NCBI RefSeq assembly: GCF_009745975.1
Contig: NZ_WHOL01000117.1
Coordinates: 241,392-305,391, forward strand
Origin: Actinokineospora pegani
GTDB taxonomy: Bacteria > Actinomycetota > Actinomycetes > Mycobacteriales > Pseudonocardiaceae
Reading direction: 5' to 3'
Length of the DNA stretch: 64,000 nt
Shown here: positions 33,475 through 43,292 of the stretch, in pieces
Numbering within the stretch: the stretch's first letter is position 1
Layout of the letters: the number at the start of each line of letters is the position of its first letter
Program-made: the position numbers and the translations under genes
Notes under the pieces: generated by a model
Told to the model about the DNA's origin: nothing
Database searches by the model: none
Seen by the model: the letters and a program-made list of their open reading frames with translations, nothing else

Positions 33475-35784
33475 TCACTCCGTGCGGAGGGAGGTGAGCC
33501 GGGTGGCCCCGCGCAGGAACGGCAGCGTGATCGCCCAGACGAGCCCGGCCAGGACCGCGGCCGCCAGCACCATCAGCCCCACGCTCGACCAGTCCACGAC
33601 CATCGGCGTCGACCCCAGCCGCAGGACCAGGGCCGTCAGCCCGATCCCGGCGCCGATCGCGATGACCACCCCCACCGCGATCGGAATGGCGATCTGCCAC
33701 AGCAGCGACCGGCCCAGCGCGCCGGTCGGCACGCCGGAGGCGGCCAGGACCGCCAGCGGCCTGCGCCGCTCGCGGATGTGCTCCAGGGCCAGCACCAGCA
33801 GGCTCAGCCCGGCCAGCAGCAGCGTGAACACCGAGCCGATGAGCAGGCCGCGGCTGATGGCGGTGAACGCGGCCCGGTCATCGCCCGACCGGCTGCCCCA
33901 CTGGACGCCCATGACCTGCCACGACAACGGGGCCAGCGCGGCGTAGACGCGGTCGGCGACGCCCTGGTCCGCGACGTCGACCGACACCCGGATCCTGGGC
34001 GTCACCAGGCCCTCGGTGACGTCGGGGACGAAGCCCGGCCCCGGCGTGACGAACAGCGACTCGGGCCGGGTCGAGGAGTCCAGGTCGCCGCTGACCGCGG
34101 GCTCGGGGATCGAGCGCACCTGCGGCACCGTCCAGCTCGCGCCCCTGGTGGCGGTCTTCGTCTTGTGGTCCCACTCGTAGACCCACCACTGCTCCCCCGC
34201 CTGCATGCGGTAGTCCTGCAGGTTGGTGTCCCCGACCCCGTAGACCACCCCCGGCGCGCAGTCGGTGACGGCGAACAGGCGCTGGACCGTCGCGCAGTCG
34301 TAGACCGGGATCGAGGCGGTGTCCTCGTCCGCCGAGCTGACGAACGTGACCGTGCCCTCGGTGAAGGCCTGGCGCACGCCGGGCACCCCGGCCACCAGCC
34401 GCTCCGCCTCCGCCGACAGGCCCGCCTCCGGGTAGAGCTCGATGCCGGAGTTCTGGGCCGACGGGCTCGCCTGCGGCCCGCCCAGTTCGGTGGACTGCGA
34501 GTACAGCGCGGACTGCAGCGCGATGGCGCCCGCGAGGACCACCGCGACGCCGCCGACGACGCGCGCCGAGGTGCCCGCGTCCAGTTGCAGCCTGCGCACG
34601 GCGAGCTGCCAGGACGTCGGCCCGCCGCGCACCCGCGACACCGAGCGCTCGACCACCCACGGCAGCAGCGCGGGCACCGAGAACAGCAGCAGCGCAGCGC
34701 CCGCGGTGATCGAGTAGACCCAGAGGCTGTGGCCCGCCGTGACGCCGCCGTGCCAGAACAGCAGCCCGACCCCCGCCGCGGCCACGCCCAGCCGCCACAG
34801 CAGCCTGCGCCGGATCGGCTTGGAGAACCGGACGACCCCCAGCGGCTCGACGATCGTGCGGCGCAGCGCGAACTGCGCGGTCAGCACGGCCAGCACCGGC
34901 ACCAGGACCACGACCGCCACCGCCAGCCACCAGATCGGCGTCACGTCGGCGGAGTTGACCGTGACCCCCGAGATCGTCACCCCCGGCGCGAGCGCCCGAC
35001 CGGCGAAGAACAACCCCGCCCCGACCACCAGGCCGACGACGGCGCTGACCAGCGCCTCGGCCGTGGCGATCCGGCGGACCTGGCGGGAGTCGGCGCCGAC
35101 CAGCCGCAGCGCGGAGAGCCTGCGGTCGCGCTCGGCGCCCGCGATGCGGGTGCTGGCGGCGGTGAAGACGAAGACCGGGGCCAGCAGCGCGACCGTGCCC
35201 AGCAGCACGAGCAGCAGCAGGGTCGGGTCGAGGGACTCGTCGACCGGGAACCCGCCGTAGGAGTAGACCTCGGTGGTGCGGTCGCTGGCGCGCACCTCGG
35301 GACCGACGCCGAGGTAGGCGGTCAGGTCGTGCGGGTCGGTGAGCACGGTCGTGGGCAGGGTGCCGATGACCCGTTCCGGCAGCCGCTGGCGCAGGTCGGC
35401 CGCGCCGGGCTCGGCCAGCCGCTCGGCCAGGGCCGGCGAGACGACCGCCTCGCCGGGCGCGGGCACCCGGTCGGCGCCGGGCGGCACCGGCGAGGACGGC
35501 CCGCCCGCGTTCACGTACCGCAGGCTGAGCCCGTCGCCGCGGTGCTCGGCGCTGACCCTGTGCTCGTAGAGCGGGTCGACGCCCGCGATCGCCTCCGTCG
35601 AGACCGTGGTCAGGTTGGCCCGCTCGCTGCGGGCCTGCATCAGCGGGCCGACCGAGGCCGCGAGCAGCAGCACGGCGACGGCCACGCCGACGCCGATGGC
35701 GCCGAGGACGAGCCTGGTCATCGCGGTCCGGCCGCCCCCGACGGCCAGCCGGACCCCGATGCCCAGGTCAGTGCGCACGGACAC
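33475..35784 (-). CDS. FtsX-like ABC transporter permease
   Basis: A 769-residue membrane protein of the MacB/FtsX type, with two FtsX domains. A first helix near 24-45 is followed by an extracellular domain, helix clusters about 200-330 and 350-420, a second extracellular domain, and a final helix cluster about 640-755. No fused ATPase is present; it is supplied by the upstream gene. GTG 35784 starts directly after the ATPase stop. It probably exports a peptide, lipid or drug or works on the envelope. Confidence 0.9.
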   Translation of the reverse strand: MSVRTDLGIGVRLAVGGGRTAMTRLVLGAIGVGVAVAVLLLAASVGPLMQARSERANLTTVSTEAIAGVDPLYEHRVSAEHRGDGLSLRYVNAGGPSSPVPPGADRVPAPGEAVVSPALAERLAEPGAADLRQRLPERVIGTLPTTVLTDPHDLTAYLGVGPEVRASDRTTEVYSYGGFPVDESLDPTLLLLVLLGTVALLAPVFVFTAASTRIAGAERDRRLSALRLVGADSRQVRRIATAEALVSAVVGLVVGAGLFFAGRALAPGVTISGVTVNSADVTPIWWLAVAVVVLVPVLAVLTAQFALRRTIVEPLGVVRFSKPIRRRLLWRLGVAAAGVGLLFWHGGVTAGHSLWVYSITAGAALLLFSVPALLPWVVERSVSRVRGGPTSWQLAVRRLQLDAGTSARVVGGVAVVLAGAIALQSALYSQSTELGGPQASPSAQNSGIELYPEAGLSAEAERLVAGVPGVRQAFTEGTVTFVSSADEDTASIPVYDCATVQRLFAVTDCAPGVVYGVGDTNLQDYRMQAGEQWWVYEWDHKTKTATRGASWTVPQVRSIPEPAVSGDLDSSTRPESLFVTPGPGFVPDVTEGLVTPRIRVSVDVADQGVADRVYAALAPLSWQVMGVQWGSRSGDDRAAFTAISRGLLIGSVFTLLLAGLSLLVLALEHIRERRRPLAVLAASGVPTGALGRSLLWQIAIPIAVGVVIAIGAGIGLTALVLRLGSTPMVVDWSSVGLMVLAAAVLAGLVWAITLPFLRGATRLTSLRTE

Positions 35785-36462
35785 TCAGATCACCACCGGC
35801 TCGCGGGTGCGCCCGTCGCGCACGATGACCTCGCGGTCGGAGTACGCGGCCACCCTGGCCTCGTGGGTGACCAGGACGACCGCGGCCCCGGTCTCGCGCG
35901 CGGTCGCGGTCAGCAGCCGCATCACCTGCTCGCCGTTGAGCGAGTCGAGCGCGCCCGTCGGCTCGTCGGCGAACACGACCCTGGGCCGGGTGACCAGCGC
36001 GCGGGCGACCGCGACCCGCTGGCCCTGGCCGCCGGAGACCTCGCCGGGCCGCTTGTCCGCCAACTGGTCGACCTCGAGCCTGGCCAGCCACTCGCGGGCG
36101 GCCTGCTCGGCGGCCTTGCGCTTGGCCCCGCCCAGGCGCAGCGGCAGCGCGACGTTCTCGATGCAGGACAGCTCGGGCACGAGCTGCCCGAACTGGAACA
36201 CGAAGCCGAACTCCGAGCGGCGCAACGCGCTGCGCTCCTTGTCCGACATGGCGGTGAGGTCGCGGTCGCCGTAGCTGACCGTGCCCCCGTCCGGCGGGAC
36301 GATCCCAGCCAGGCAGTGCAGCAGCGTCGACTTGCCCGACCCCGACGGCCCCATGACGGCGACGACCTCGCCCGCGGCGACCCCCATCCCGGCACCGTCG
36401 AGGGCGGGCGTCTGCCCGAACGACTTGCGCAGGTCGACCCCGCGCAGCAGCGGCTCGTTCAC
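35785..36462 (-). CDS. ABC transporter ATP-binding protein (MacB/LolD type)
   Basis: A 225-residue ATPase. Walker A GPSGSGKST (about 36-44), Q-loop QFGQLVP, signature VSGGQGQRVAVARAL, and Walker B VVFADEPTGALDS are all intact. The sequence is of the MacB/LolD/FtsE group that pairs with FtsX-type permeases. The start GTG overlaps the PadR stop (GTGA), and the stop is immediately followed by the permease start, so the three genes are a tight operon. Confidence 0.95.
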   Translation of the reverse strand: MNEPLLRGVDLRKSFGQTPALDGAGMGVAAGEVVAVMGPSGSGKSTLLHCLAGIVPPDGGTVSYGDRDLTAMSDKERSALRRSEFGFVFQFGQLVPELSCIENVALPLRLGGAKRKAAEQAAREWLARLEVDQLADKRPGEVSGGQGQRVAVARALVTRPRVVFADEPTGALDSLNGEQVMRLLTATARETGAAVVLVTHEARVAAYSDREVIVRDGRTREPVVI

Positions 36463-36983
36463 GGCATGACCTCCTTGCCGAGGTCGGCCAGGCGCGCGGT
36501 GGTCAGCTCGAGCCAGCGCAGGTCGGCCTCCAGGTGGAACAGGGCGTGGTCGCAGATCAACTGATCAGCGAGGTCACCCCGCTGCTTGCGCTGCGTCAAC
36601 TCGCGCATGGCCCCCAAGTGCGCCCGCCGCTGCGCGTCGAGCACGTCCTCGGCGTCGCGACCGGACATCAGGGCCAGCACAACCTTGGTGTAGAGCGCGC
36701 TCTGCAGGTAGATCTCCGGCTTCTCCGGCGTCACGAGCCAGGACGAGACGTCGGTGACCCCGGCATCGGTGATGGCGTAGCGCTTGCGGTCCGGACCTCC
36801 CCCCGCCTCAACCCCGCGCTCCTCCACCAGCCCATTGCGCAACAGCCGCGACAGGGTCGAGTAGACCTGCCCGTAGGCCAACGGCCGATCCTGCCCAAAG
36901 CGCTCGTCGTAGACGCGCTTGAGGTCGTACCCGTGTCTGGGCCCGGTCTCCAGGAGCCCGAGCAAAGCGTGTCCGATTGACAT
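36459..36983 (-). CDS. PadR-family transcriptional regulator
   Basis: A 174-residue protein starting MSIGHALLGLLETGPRHGYDLKRVYDERFG, the PadR winged helix, with the second half LAYGQVYSTLSRLLRNGLVEE and a C-terminal dimerisation helix. It probably represses its own operon with the ABC exporter and is released by the exporter's substrate, the usual PadR logic. ATG 36983 is chosen over 36992. The GTGTATACAC palindrome lies 20 bases upstream. Confidence 0.9.
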   Translation of the reverse strand: MSIGHALLGLLETGPRHGYDLKRVYDERFGQDRPLAYGQVYSTLSRLLRNGLVEERGVEAGGGPDRKRYAITDAGVTDVSSWLVTPEKPEIYLQSALYTKVVLALMSGRDAEDVLDAQRRAHLGAMRELTQRKQRGDLADQLICDHALFHLEADLRWLELTTARLADLGKEVMP

Positions 36984-37002
36984 ACCCAGCACTCTACAGC
37001 AC

Positions 37003-37012
37003 GTGTATACAC
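37003..37012 (-). promoter_or_regulatory. Candidate PadR operator palindrome
   Basis: GTGTATACAC is a perfect 10-bp palindrome at 37003-37012, 20 bases before the PadR start. AT-containing dyads in this place are typical PadR sites and could block its own promoter. Positional inference. Confidence 0.45.
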
Positions 37013-37071
37013 ACTGCGAATACCTAGCTCAGACCCAGTTGGCCCAGGTCACCCCGTAGCTCCGCGGCCCG

Positions 37072-38331
37072 CTAACCGATCAGTTGAGCAACCGTGTAAA
37101 TCACCAACCCAGCCAACGCCCCGACCACAGTCCCGTTGATCCGGATGAACTGAAGGTCCCTCCCCACCTGCAGCTCCACCTTCCGCGCGGTCTCATCAGC
37201 ATCCCAACGCTGCACGGTGTCAGTGATCAGCGTCGTGATCTCGTCGCGGTAGTTCAACACCAGGTACGCGGCAACACCCTCAACCCACCCGTCGACCTTG
37301 GCCCGCACACCAGCGTCCTGGGCCAGCCGGCCACCGAGGGTCTGCAACCCGGACCGCACCCGCTGCCGCAACTCGCTCGACGGGTCCTCGGCTGCGTTGA
37401 GCAGCAGCTTCTTCGCCGTGGCCCACACCGACCCGAACACGTTCTGCACCTCGGGGTGCTCCAAGACCTGCCGCTTGATGTCCTCAGCCCGCCGCATGAC
37501 CTTCTCGTCGGTCTGCAACTGACCCGCGAACTCCTGCAGGAACTTGTCCACGGCCAGCCGCATCGGGTGGTTGCCGTCGGCCTTGACCGACCAGGCGAAC
37601 TCCAGCACCTCGTCGTAGAGCTTGTCGGCCACCAGCGAGTCGACGAACTTCGGCGACCAGGACGGCGCCCGGTTCGACACCAGGCCCTGGATGCGCTCCT
37701 CGTTGCGCTTGACCCACTCGTAGGCCTGGTCGCACACGAGGTCGACGAGCTTGTGGTGGCCGCCGTCGGCCATCACCCGCTCGAGCAGCTTGCCCATCGG
37801 CGGGCCCCACGGCACCGCCATGACCCTGGTCACGATCGCCTGCTCCAGCACCGCCTGCACGTCCTCGTCGCGCAGCACGGTGACGGCGCCGCGCACCATC
37901 GTGGACAGCTCCGCGGTGACCCGGTCGGCGTTCTCCGGCTTGGCCAGCCACTCGCCGAGCCGCTCGGCGACCCCGACCCGGCGCAGCCGCTCGCGCACCA
38001 CCGCCTCCGACAGGAAGTTCGAGCCGACGAACTCGCCCAGGCTGTCGCCGAGGACGTCCTTCTTGGTCGGGATGATCGCCGTGTGCGGGATCGGCAGGCC
38101 CAGCGGCCGCCGGAACAGCGCGGTCACCGCGAACCAGTCGGCCAGGGCGCCGACCATGCCCGCCTCGGCGGCGGCGCGCACGTAGCCGACCCACGGCGGC
38201 GGGTCGGTCCACAGGACTGTCACCAGGAAGATGACGGTGGCGGCGAGCAGGAAGGACAGTGCGACGAGCTTCATCGTGCGCAGGGCGCGCAGCTTCTCCG
38301 CCTCGCCGGGGACCGGGTTCAGTTGCTCCAC
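37072..38331 (-). CDS. DUF445 membrane protein
   Basis: A 419-residue protein. Two helices near the N-terminus (about 20-42 and 50-70) include the DUF445 signature AAEAGMVGALADWFAVTALFRRPLGLPIPHTAIIP. A long soluble, coiled region follows, and a last helix lies at about 395-415. Thus both ends are in the membrane. The family is widespread but uncharacterised; B. subtilis YheB is a member. It is divergent from the aminotransferase gene with 29 bases between starts. Confidence 0.9.
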   Translation of the reverse strand: MEQLNPVPGEAEKLRALRTMKLVALSFLLAATVIFLVTVLWTDPPPWVGYVRAAAEAGMVGALADWFAVTALFRRPLGLPIPHTAIIPTKKDVLGDSLGEFVGSNFLSEAVVRERLRRVGVAERLGEWLAKPENADRVTAELSTMVRGAVTVLRDEDVQAVLEQAIVTRVMAVPWGPPMGKLLERVMADGGHHKLVDLVCDQAYEWVKRNEERIQGLVSNRAPSWSPKFVDSLVADKLYDEVLEFAWSVKADGNHPMRLAVDKFLQEFAGQLQTDEKVMRRAEDIKRQVLEHPEVQNVFGSVWATAKKLLLNAAEDPSSELRQRVRSGLQTLGGRLAQDAGVRAKVDGWVEGVAAYLVLNYRDEITTLITDTVQRWDADETARKVELQVGRDLQFIRINGTVVGALAGLVIYTVAQLIG

Positions 38332-38360
38332 GGCGCCATTCTGCGTGAGGATGTGGCGTC

Positions 38361-39524
38361 GTGCCCTCTCCTCTCGTTCCCCGGCTGCGACCGTTCGCCT
38401 CGACGATCTTCGCCGAGGTCTCCGCGCTGGCCGCCCGCACCGGGGCGGTCAACCTCGGCCAGGGCTTCCCGGACACCGACGGACCGGCCGCGATGCTGGA
38501 CGTGGCCAGGGACGCCATCACCTCGGGGCTCAACCAGTACCCACCCGGACCGGGCACCCCGGAGCTGCGCGCGGCCATCGCCGAGTCCCGCGCCCGCTTC
38601 GGCACACCGTACGACCCGGACACCGAGATCCTGGTCACGGTCGGCGCCACCGAGGGCATCGCCGCCGCGCTGGTGGCCCTGGTCGAGCGCGGTGACGAGG
38701 TGGTGCTCTTCGAGCCCTACTACGACTCCTACGCCGCCTCGGTCGCCATGGCGGGCGCCACCCGCGTCGTGCTCCCCCTGGAACGGCAGGAGTCGGGCCG
38801 CTTCGCGCTGCCGGTCGAGGCCCTGCGGGCGGCCGTCACCCCGCGCACCAAGGCCATCGTGGTCAACACCCCGCACAACCCCACCGGCTCGGTCTTCACC
38901 GCCGAGGAACTGGCCGCCCTCGCCGAGGTGTGCGTGCGCCACGACCTGGTGGCGATCACGGACGAGGTCTACGAGGACCTCCTGTTCGACGGGCGGGCGC
39001 ACGTGCCGCTGGCGTCGCTGCCCGGCATGGCCGAGCGCACGCTGACCGTCTCCGGCGCGGGCAAGAGCTACAACTGCACCGGGTGGAAGATCGGCTGGGT
39101 CTGCGGGCCCGCCGCGCTGGTGGCCGCCGTGCGCGCCGCCAAGCAGTTCATGACCTTCGTGGCGGGCGCGCCGTTCCAACCGGCCGTCGCGCACGCGTTG
39201 CGCAACGAGCGGGCCTGGGTGGAGGGGCTGCGGGACTCGTTGGCGGACAAGCGAACCCGGCTGTCCGAAGGGTTGGCGGCCGCGGGTTTCGGGGTCAGCC
39301 AGGCGGAGGGCACGTACTTCGTGTGCGCTGACATCCGACCGTTGGGCCACACCGACGGTGTGGAGTTCTGCTACGCGCTGCCGGAGTCGGTGGGGGTGGC
39401 GGCCGTCCCGGTGCAGGTGTTCACGGACCACCCGGAGAACTGGAAGCACCTGGTGCGCTTCGCCTTCTGCAAGAAGGACGAGGTCCTCGACGAAGCGATC
39501 TCGCGCTTGAGCAAGCTCAGCTGA
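38361..39524 (+). CDS. PLP-dependent class I/II aminotransferase
   Basis: A 387-residue fold-type I enzyme. Sequence starts with VNLGQGFPDTDGP, contains NTPHNPTGSVF, the DEVYEDLLFDG acidic motif, and the PLP lysine Lys235 in SGAGKSYNCTGWK. The sequence resembles mycobacterial Rv0858c (N-succinyl-diaminopimelate aminotransferase, DapC) and kynurenine/glutamine transaminases, so these are the likely activities. The start is GTG 38361 after GAGG. Confidence 0.9.
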   Translation: MPSPLVPRLRPFASTIFAEVSALAARTGAVNLGQGFPDTDGPAAMLDVARDAITSGLNQYPPGPGTPELRAAIAESRARFGTPYDPDTEILVTVGATEGIAAALVALVERGDEVVLFEPYYDSYAASVAMAGATRVVLPLERQESGRFALPVEALRAAVTPRTKAIVVNTPHNPTGSVFTAEELAALAEVCVRHDLVAITDEVYEDLLFDGRAHVPLASLPGMAERTLTVSGAGKSYNCTGWKIGWVCGPAALVAAVRAAKQFMTFVAGAPFQPAVAHALRNERAWVEGLRDSLADKRTRLSEGLAAAGFGVSQAEGTYFVCADIRPLGHTDGVEFCYALPESVGVAAVPVQVFTDHPENWKHLVRFAFCKKDEVLDEAISRLSKLS

Positions 39525-39645
39525 CCCTCACCAACCGGGTGACCACCGACGCGCGTTCCGGGACGATCCGACGACGGGGCCTGCGTGCGCGCCGAGCACC
39601 TCGGCGGTCGCCGCCTCGGCTCCGGGACGTGACGCCGTCGCGGTG
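39525..39645. other. Spacer between convergent aminotransferase and GT2 genes
   Basis: GC-rich 121 bases with short self-complementary stretches but no single convincing terminator. No gene is seen. Confidence 0.4.
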
Positions 39646-40452
39646 TCAGTCCTTCTTCCACGTCGTGTAGTAGCTGGACGTGTTCACCAGGTAGCGGACC
39701 GTGGGCTCCGGGACGTGGGTCACCACGCGGGTCCGGGTGAGGCGGTGCACGAACTCCCAGTCCTCTTTGGGCAGCGTGTCCCTGGTCCGGGGGAGCCTGC
39801 TGAACAGTGCGTCCGGGGTGCGGCGCAGGACGATGGCGTTGGAGTCGACGAAGGGGGTGTCGTCGGCGAAGCGGGTGCGGTCGAAGGGTTCGGAGAGGAT
39901 GTCCAGGCGGGTGCCGTCGGGGTGGCGGCGGTCCAGGGCGGTGTAGGTGAAGTCGGCGCCGGAGGCCAGGGCGGCCAGGGAGAGCTCCAGGTGGTCCGGG
40001 CGCCACGTGTTGTCGTCGTCCAGGAAGGCCAGGTACTTCGAGGTGGACAGGCGGATGCCGACGTTGCGGACGAGGCCGAGGACGCCGCAGTTGCGCGAGA
40101 GGCTGACCGCCGACAGGCGGGGGTGGGCGGGCAGCTCGGGGAGGCCGCCGCCGTCGTCGACGACCACGACGTGGTTGTCGGTGATGGTCTGGGCGAGGGC
40201 GGACTCGATGGCCAGCGGCAGCAGGTCGGGGCGGCGGTAGGTCGGGATGATCGTCGTGACCAGCGACGACGGTGACACCGCCGGGGCGAGGCGGGCGACC
40301 TCGGCGTCCTCGAAGCGGCGCAGTGCGGGCACCTTCGGGCCGAGGCGCACCCTGTTCACCGCCTCGTGCATCGGCCACAGCCCGAACGCGTCGCGCAGGG
40401 CGCGGCGGGTGGCGGCGGAGAGGGTGTTGCGGTCGTGCAGCGGGGCGGTCAC
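39646..40452 (-). CDS. Glycosyltransferase family 2
   Basis: A 268-residue inverting glycosyltransferase. TTIIPTYRRPDLLPLAIESAL opens the GT-A domain (about 70-90), VVVVDDGG is the nucleotide-binding strand, and LAFLDDDNTW carries the DxD-type metal motif. GTG 40452 has AAGGAG upstream and overlaps the flippase stop as GTGA. As the last gene of the polysaccharide operon it probably adds one sugar of the repeat unit on undecaprenyl phosphate. Confidence 0.9.
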   Translation of the reverse strand: MTAPLHDRNTLSAATRRALRDAFGLWPMHEAVNRVRLGPKVPALRRFEDAEVARLAPAVSPSSLVTTIIPTYRRPDLLPLAIESALAQTITDNHVVVVDDGGGLPELPAHPRLSAVSLSRNCGVLGLVRNVGIRLSTSKYLAFLDDDNTWRPDHLELSLAALASGADFTYTALDRRHPDGTRLDILSEPFDRTRFADDTPFVDSNAIVLRRTPDALFSRLPRTRDTLPKEDWEFVHRLTRTRVVTHVPEPTVRYLVNTSSYYTTWKKD

Positions 40453-41915
40453 GACGTCTCCTTCTGTGCGCGGCCGGGCAGCAGCGACCGCATCGGGTAC
40501 ACGACGGGCAGGTAGAGGGCGACGGCGACCGCGCCGCCGACGAGCAACTGCGTCCACGGGCCGTCGAGGACCGACCGGACGGCGAAGGCGGAGGCGACCA
40601 CCAGCAGGCCGCCGACCGCCGGGCGGCGGATGGCCAGCAGCGACGGGCGCAACCGCAGCCCGCGCCGCCGGATGACCAGGGCGAACGCGGGCAGCACCAC
40701 AACACCGGCCACGGCCGCCTGGGCCAGCGCCGCGCCGCGGATGCCGTCGAGGTGCGTGCCGACCAGCAGCGCGGGCACCAGCGCGCCCAGCCACAGCGCC
40801 TGCAACCCGATCAGCACCCGGTTGCCGTCCAGCGCCACCAGCAGGTCGTAGCCGATGAACAGCAGGATGCGCAGCAGCCCCAGCACCGCCAGCACCTGCA
40901 ACGCCACCGCGGCGGGCACCCACTGCGCGCCGTAGACCACGTGCAGCATGGGCGCGGCGTAGCAGGCGAGCATCGCGCACACCGGCACCGACGCGGCCAC
41001 CAGCAGCGCCACCCCCCGCGCGAGCGCCTGCTCCAGCGCGCGCCGGTCGTCGACGAGCTTGGCGAACCCGGCCAGCGACACCCGCCGCGCGGCCTCGGAG
41101 AACACCTGCAACGGCAGCGAGGACTGGTTGAACGCCATCACGTACAGCCCGAGCGCGACCTCGCCGACCACCGGTCCGACGACCATCTTGTCCACATTGG
41201 TCACCGACAGCACGAGCAGGCTGGCCGCGGCCAGCGGCAGGCCGAACCGGATCAGCTCGCCCGCCACCGCCCGGTCCCAGCCCGGCCGCACCCTCACCGG
41301 GCACAGCGCCAGGTAGCAGGCCACCGACACCGCGTTGCCCGCGATCTGCCCGATGGCGAAGCTCATCGGCCCGGCCCCCGACAGCGCCAGCCCCAGCGTG
41401 GTCGAGGTGACCACGACGAACGCGGCCGCGTCGCACAGGAACCTGGTGCGCTGCAAGAACTCCCGGTTGAGGATGGCGGCCGGGACCACGGCGACGCCGT
41501 CGAAGACCACGGCCAGGCACAGCACCCGCACCACCGGCACCGCGCCGGGGCTGTTCATCAGGTCGCAGAACGCCGGGGCGGCGAAGAACACCAGCGCGTA
41601 CATCGCCAGGCTGGTGGCCACGGCAATGGTCATCGCGGTCGGGGCGAACTCGCGCACGTCGCGCTGCCAGCGGACCACGGCCAGGCTCACGCCCAGCTCG
41701 TTGAACGCCTGTAGCAACGTCACCGCGACCAGGGCGACGGCGAACACGCCGTAGTCGGCCGGGCTGAGGATGCGGGCCAGGATGATGCCCGCCACCAGCG
41801 TGCCCAACCGCAGCACGACGGTGTTCAGCAGGCTCCACAGCGCGCCGCGCCCGACCTTGGACCCCACCGAGGGGGTGGGCTGGGCGTCGACCGGCTGCGG
41901 GGTCTCGGTGGTCAC
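40449..41915 (-). CDS. Oligosaccharide flippase (Wzx/MATE-like, polysaccharide biosynthesis C)
   Basis: A 488-residue membrane protein with about 12-14 helices. The N-terminus VGRGALWSLLNTVVLRLGTLVAGIILARILSPADYGVFA is typical of the polysaccharide transporter family that flips undecaprenyl-linked repeat units across the membrane. GTG 41915 overlaps the polymerase/ligase stop (GTGA). It belongs to the same operon as the Wzz- and Wzy-like genes, which makes a Wzy-dependent pathway likely. Confidence 0.9.
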   Translation of the reverse strand: MTTETPQPVDAQPTPSVGSKVGRGALWSLLNTVVLRLGTLVAGIILARILSPADYGVFAVALVAVTLLQAFNELGVSLAVVRWQRDVREFAPTAMTIAVATSLAMYALVFFAAPAFCDLMNSPGAVPVVRVLCLAVVFDGVAVVPAAILNREFLQRTRFLCDAAAFVVVTSTTLGLALSGAGPMSFAIGQIAGNAVSVACYLALCPVRVRPGWDRAVAGELIRFGLPLAAASLLVLSVTNVDKMVVGPVVGEVALGLYVMAFNQSSLPLQVFSEAARRVSLAGFAKLVDDRRALEQALARGVALLVAASVPVCAMLACYAAPMLHVVYGAQWVPAAVALQVLAVLGLLRILLFIGYDLLVALDGNRVLIGLQALWLGALVPALLVGTHLDGIRGAALAQAAVAGVVVLPAFALVIRRRGLRLRPSLLAIRRPAVGGLLVVASAFAVRSVLDGPWTQLLVGGAVAVALYLPVVYPMRSLLPGRAQKETS

Positions 41916-43285
41916 ACGCGCACCTTCTCCGGTCTGCTGGCCCGGCGCGGGCGCCGGGCGGGGGGCAGGAAGTCGATCGGCAGGCCGCGGGCGGCGTTGT
42001 CCTCCTGGACGATGCGCCACAGCGCACCCGCGGCCCCGACGAGCAGGAACGTGTACCCGGTGGCCACCGCGAAGCCGAGCAGGTCGAAGGTGGCCGAGGT
42101 GATGGCGGGCACCGCGATCGCCGCGGCGATGGCCACGGCCAGGTCCTTGATCCGCGGGTCGGTGGTGGCCACCCGCGCGCGCAGCACGCAGTACCAGGCC
42201 ACGAGGTAGAGCCCGATGAGCAGCGTGACGCCGATGAGCCCGGACTGCACCAGCGTCCCGAGGTACTCGTTGTCCAGCCACCCGTACTTCTGCGGGATGT
42301 AGGTGCCCATGCCCCGGCCGAGCAGCAGGTGGTCGGGGATGATCTGGCTGGCCCGCTCGACCGCCCGGCGCCGGGACTCGGCGCTGGGGTCGACGTCGAT
42401 GCTGGCGAACAGGCTGTACAGGGTGCCGACGAGGCCGGGGACCAGCACCCGCATGGCCGCGACGAAGACCAGGATCAGGCCCAGGGCGCGCACCCGGCGC
42501 TTGGGGGTCATCGCCGGGATCATGAAGATGGCCACGATGGCCAGGCCCAGCACCGCCGAGCGCGACAGCGACTGCATCGACGCCACGGCCAGGATCGCCA
42601 GGCAGAACCACCAGCGCTTGTGCGCGCCGCCGTGGTCCATCCCGCGCAGCGCGTAGTGGATGGCCAGTGGCACCGCCATCGAGCAGATCACGCCGAACTC
42701 GATCGGGTGCGCCGCGGTGCCCGCCGGGCGGCGGAAGTTCGACCGCTCCAGGATGTAGGTCATCTCGCCGACCGGCCGCAGCCCCGGCAGCATCAGGTAC
42801 TGGTTGAGGTCGAAGGCGAACGAGAACTGCATGATGCCGACGAAGGCCATGAACGTCGCGCCGACGACCATCGCCTTGAGCAGCTTGTCGAGCCGGTCGA
42901 GGCCGCGCACCCCGTCGGTCACCGCGATGCCGACGGAGATGACCGCCAGCATGGTGATCAGCGTGCGATCGATGGCCTGCAACTCGTCCTGGGGCAGGTA
43001 GCCGTAGGTGGCGACGCCGTAGGTGGCGAGCTGGGCGGAGGCGAACAGGAACAGCGCGGTGCGCGCGGCGTTGCGGCCCTTGGCCACGCCGAGCGTGGTG
43101 ACGAGCTGGGCGCAGAACCACAGCACGCCCATGACCAGGCCGACCGCCATGCCGGGGGTGACCGCCAGCGGCAGGCCCTTGACGACCAGCATCGCCGGGA
43201 TGCACGTCATCACCAGCGCGTAGACGCAGGCGAGGGTGGCCCCATCGGCTGGTGTGCGCGTGCCGGGGGCCTTGGTGGTGGCCAT
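41912..43285 (-). CDS. O-antigen ligase/polymerase (Wzy/WaaL-like)
   Basis: A 457-residue protein with about 11-12 membrane helices. A large external loop at about 175-200 is followed by a conserved RSAVLGLAIVAIFM segment, and a second loop contains GRGMGTYIPQ, the typical O-antigen ligase/polymerase region. It probably joins repeat units into a chain outside the membrane. It sits between the Wzz-like and flippase genes. Confidence 0.88.
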   Translation of the reverse strand: MATTKAPGTRTPADGATLACVYALVMTCIPAMLVVKGLPLAVTPGMAVGLVMGVLWFCAQLVTTLGVAKGRNAARTALFLFASAQLATYGVATYGYLPQDELQAIDRTLITMLAVISVGIAVTDGVRGLDRLDKLLKAMVVGATFMAFVGIMQFSFAFDLNQYLMLPGLRPVGEMTYILERSNFRRPAGTAAHPIEFGVICSMAVPLAIHYALRGMDHGGAHKRWWFCLAILAVASMQSLSRSAVLGLAIVAIFMIPAMTPKRRVRALGLILVFVAAMRVLVPGLVGTLYSLFASIDVDPSAESRRRAVERASQIIPDHLLLGRGMGTYIPQKYGWLDNEYLGTLVQSGLIGVTLLIGLYLVAWYCVLRARVATTDPRIKDLAVAIAAAIAVPAITSATFDLLGFAVATGYTFLLVGAAGALWRIVQEDNAARGLPIDFLPPARRPRRASRPEKVRV

Positions 43286-43292
43286 CGGCGGG

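Noticed and set aside
33778..36564. 928-codon plus-strand frame opposite the ABC transporter operon
   Set aside because: His/Arg/Gln/Gly-rich shadow without domain. The minus strand encodes complete FtsX, ABC and PadR proteins.
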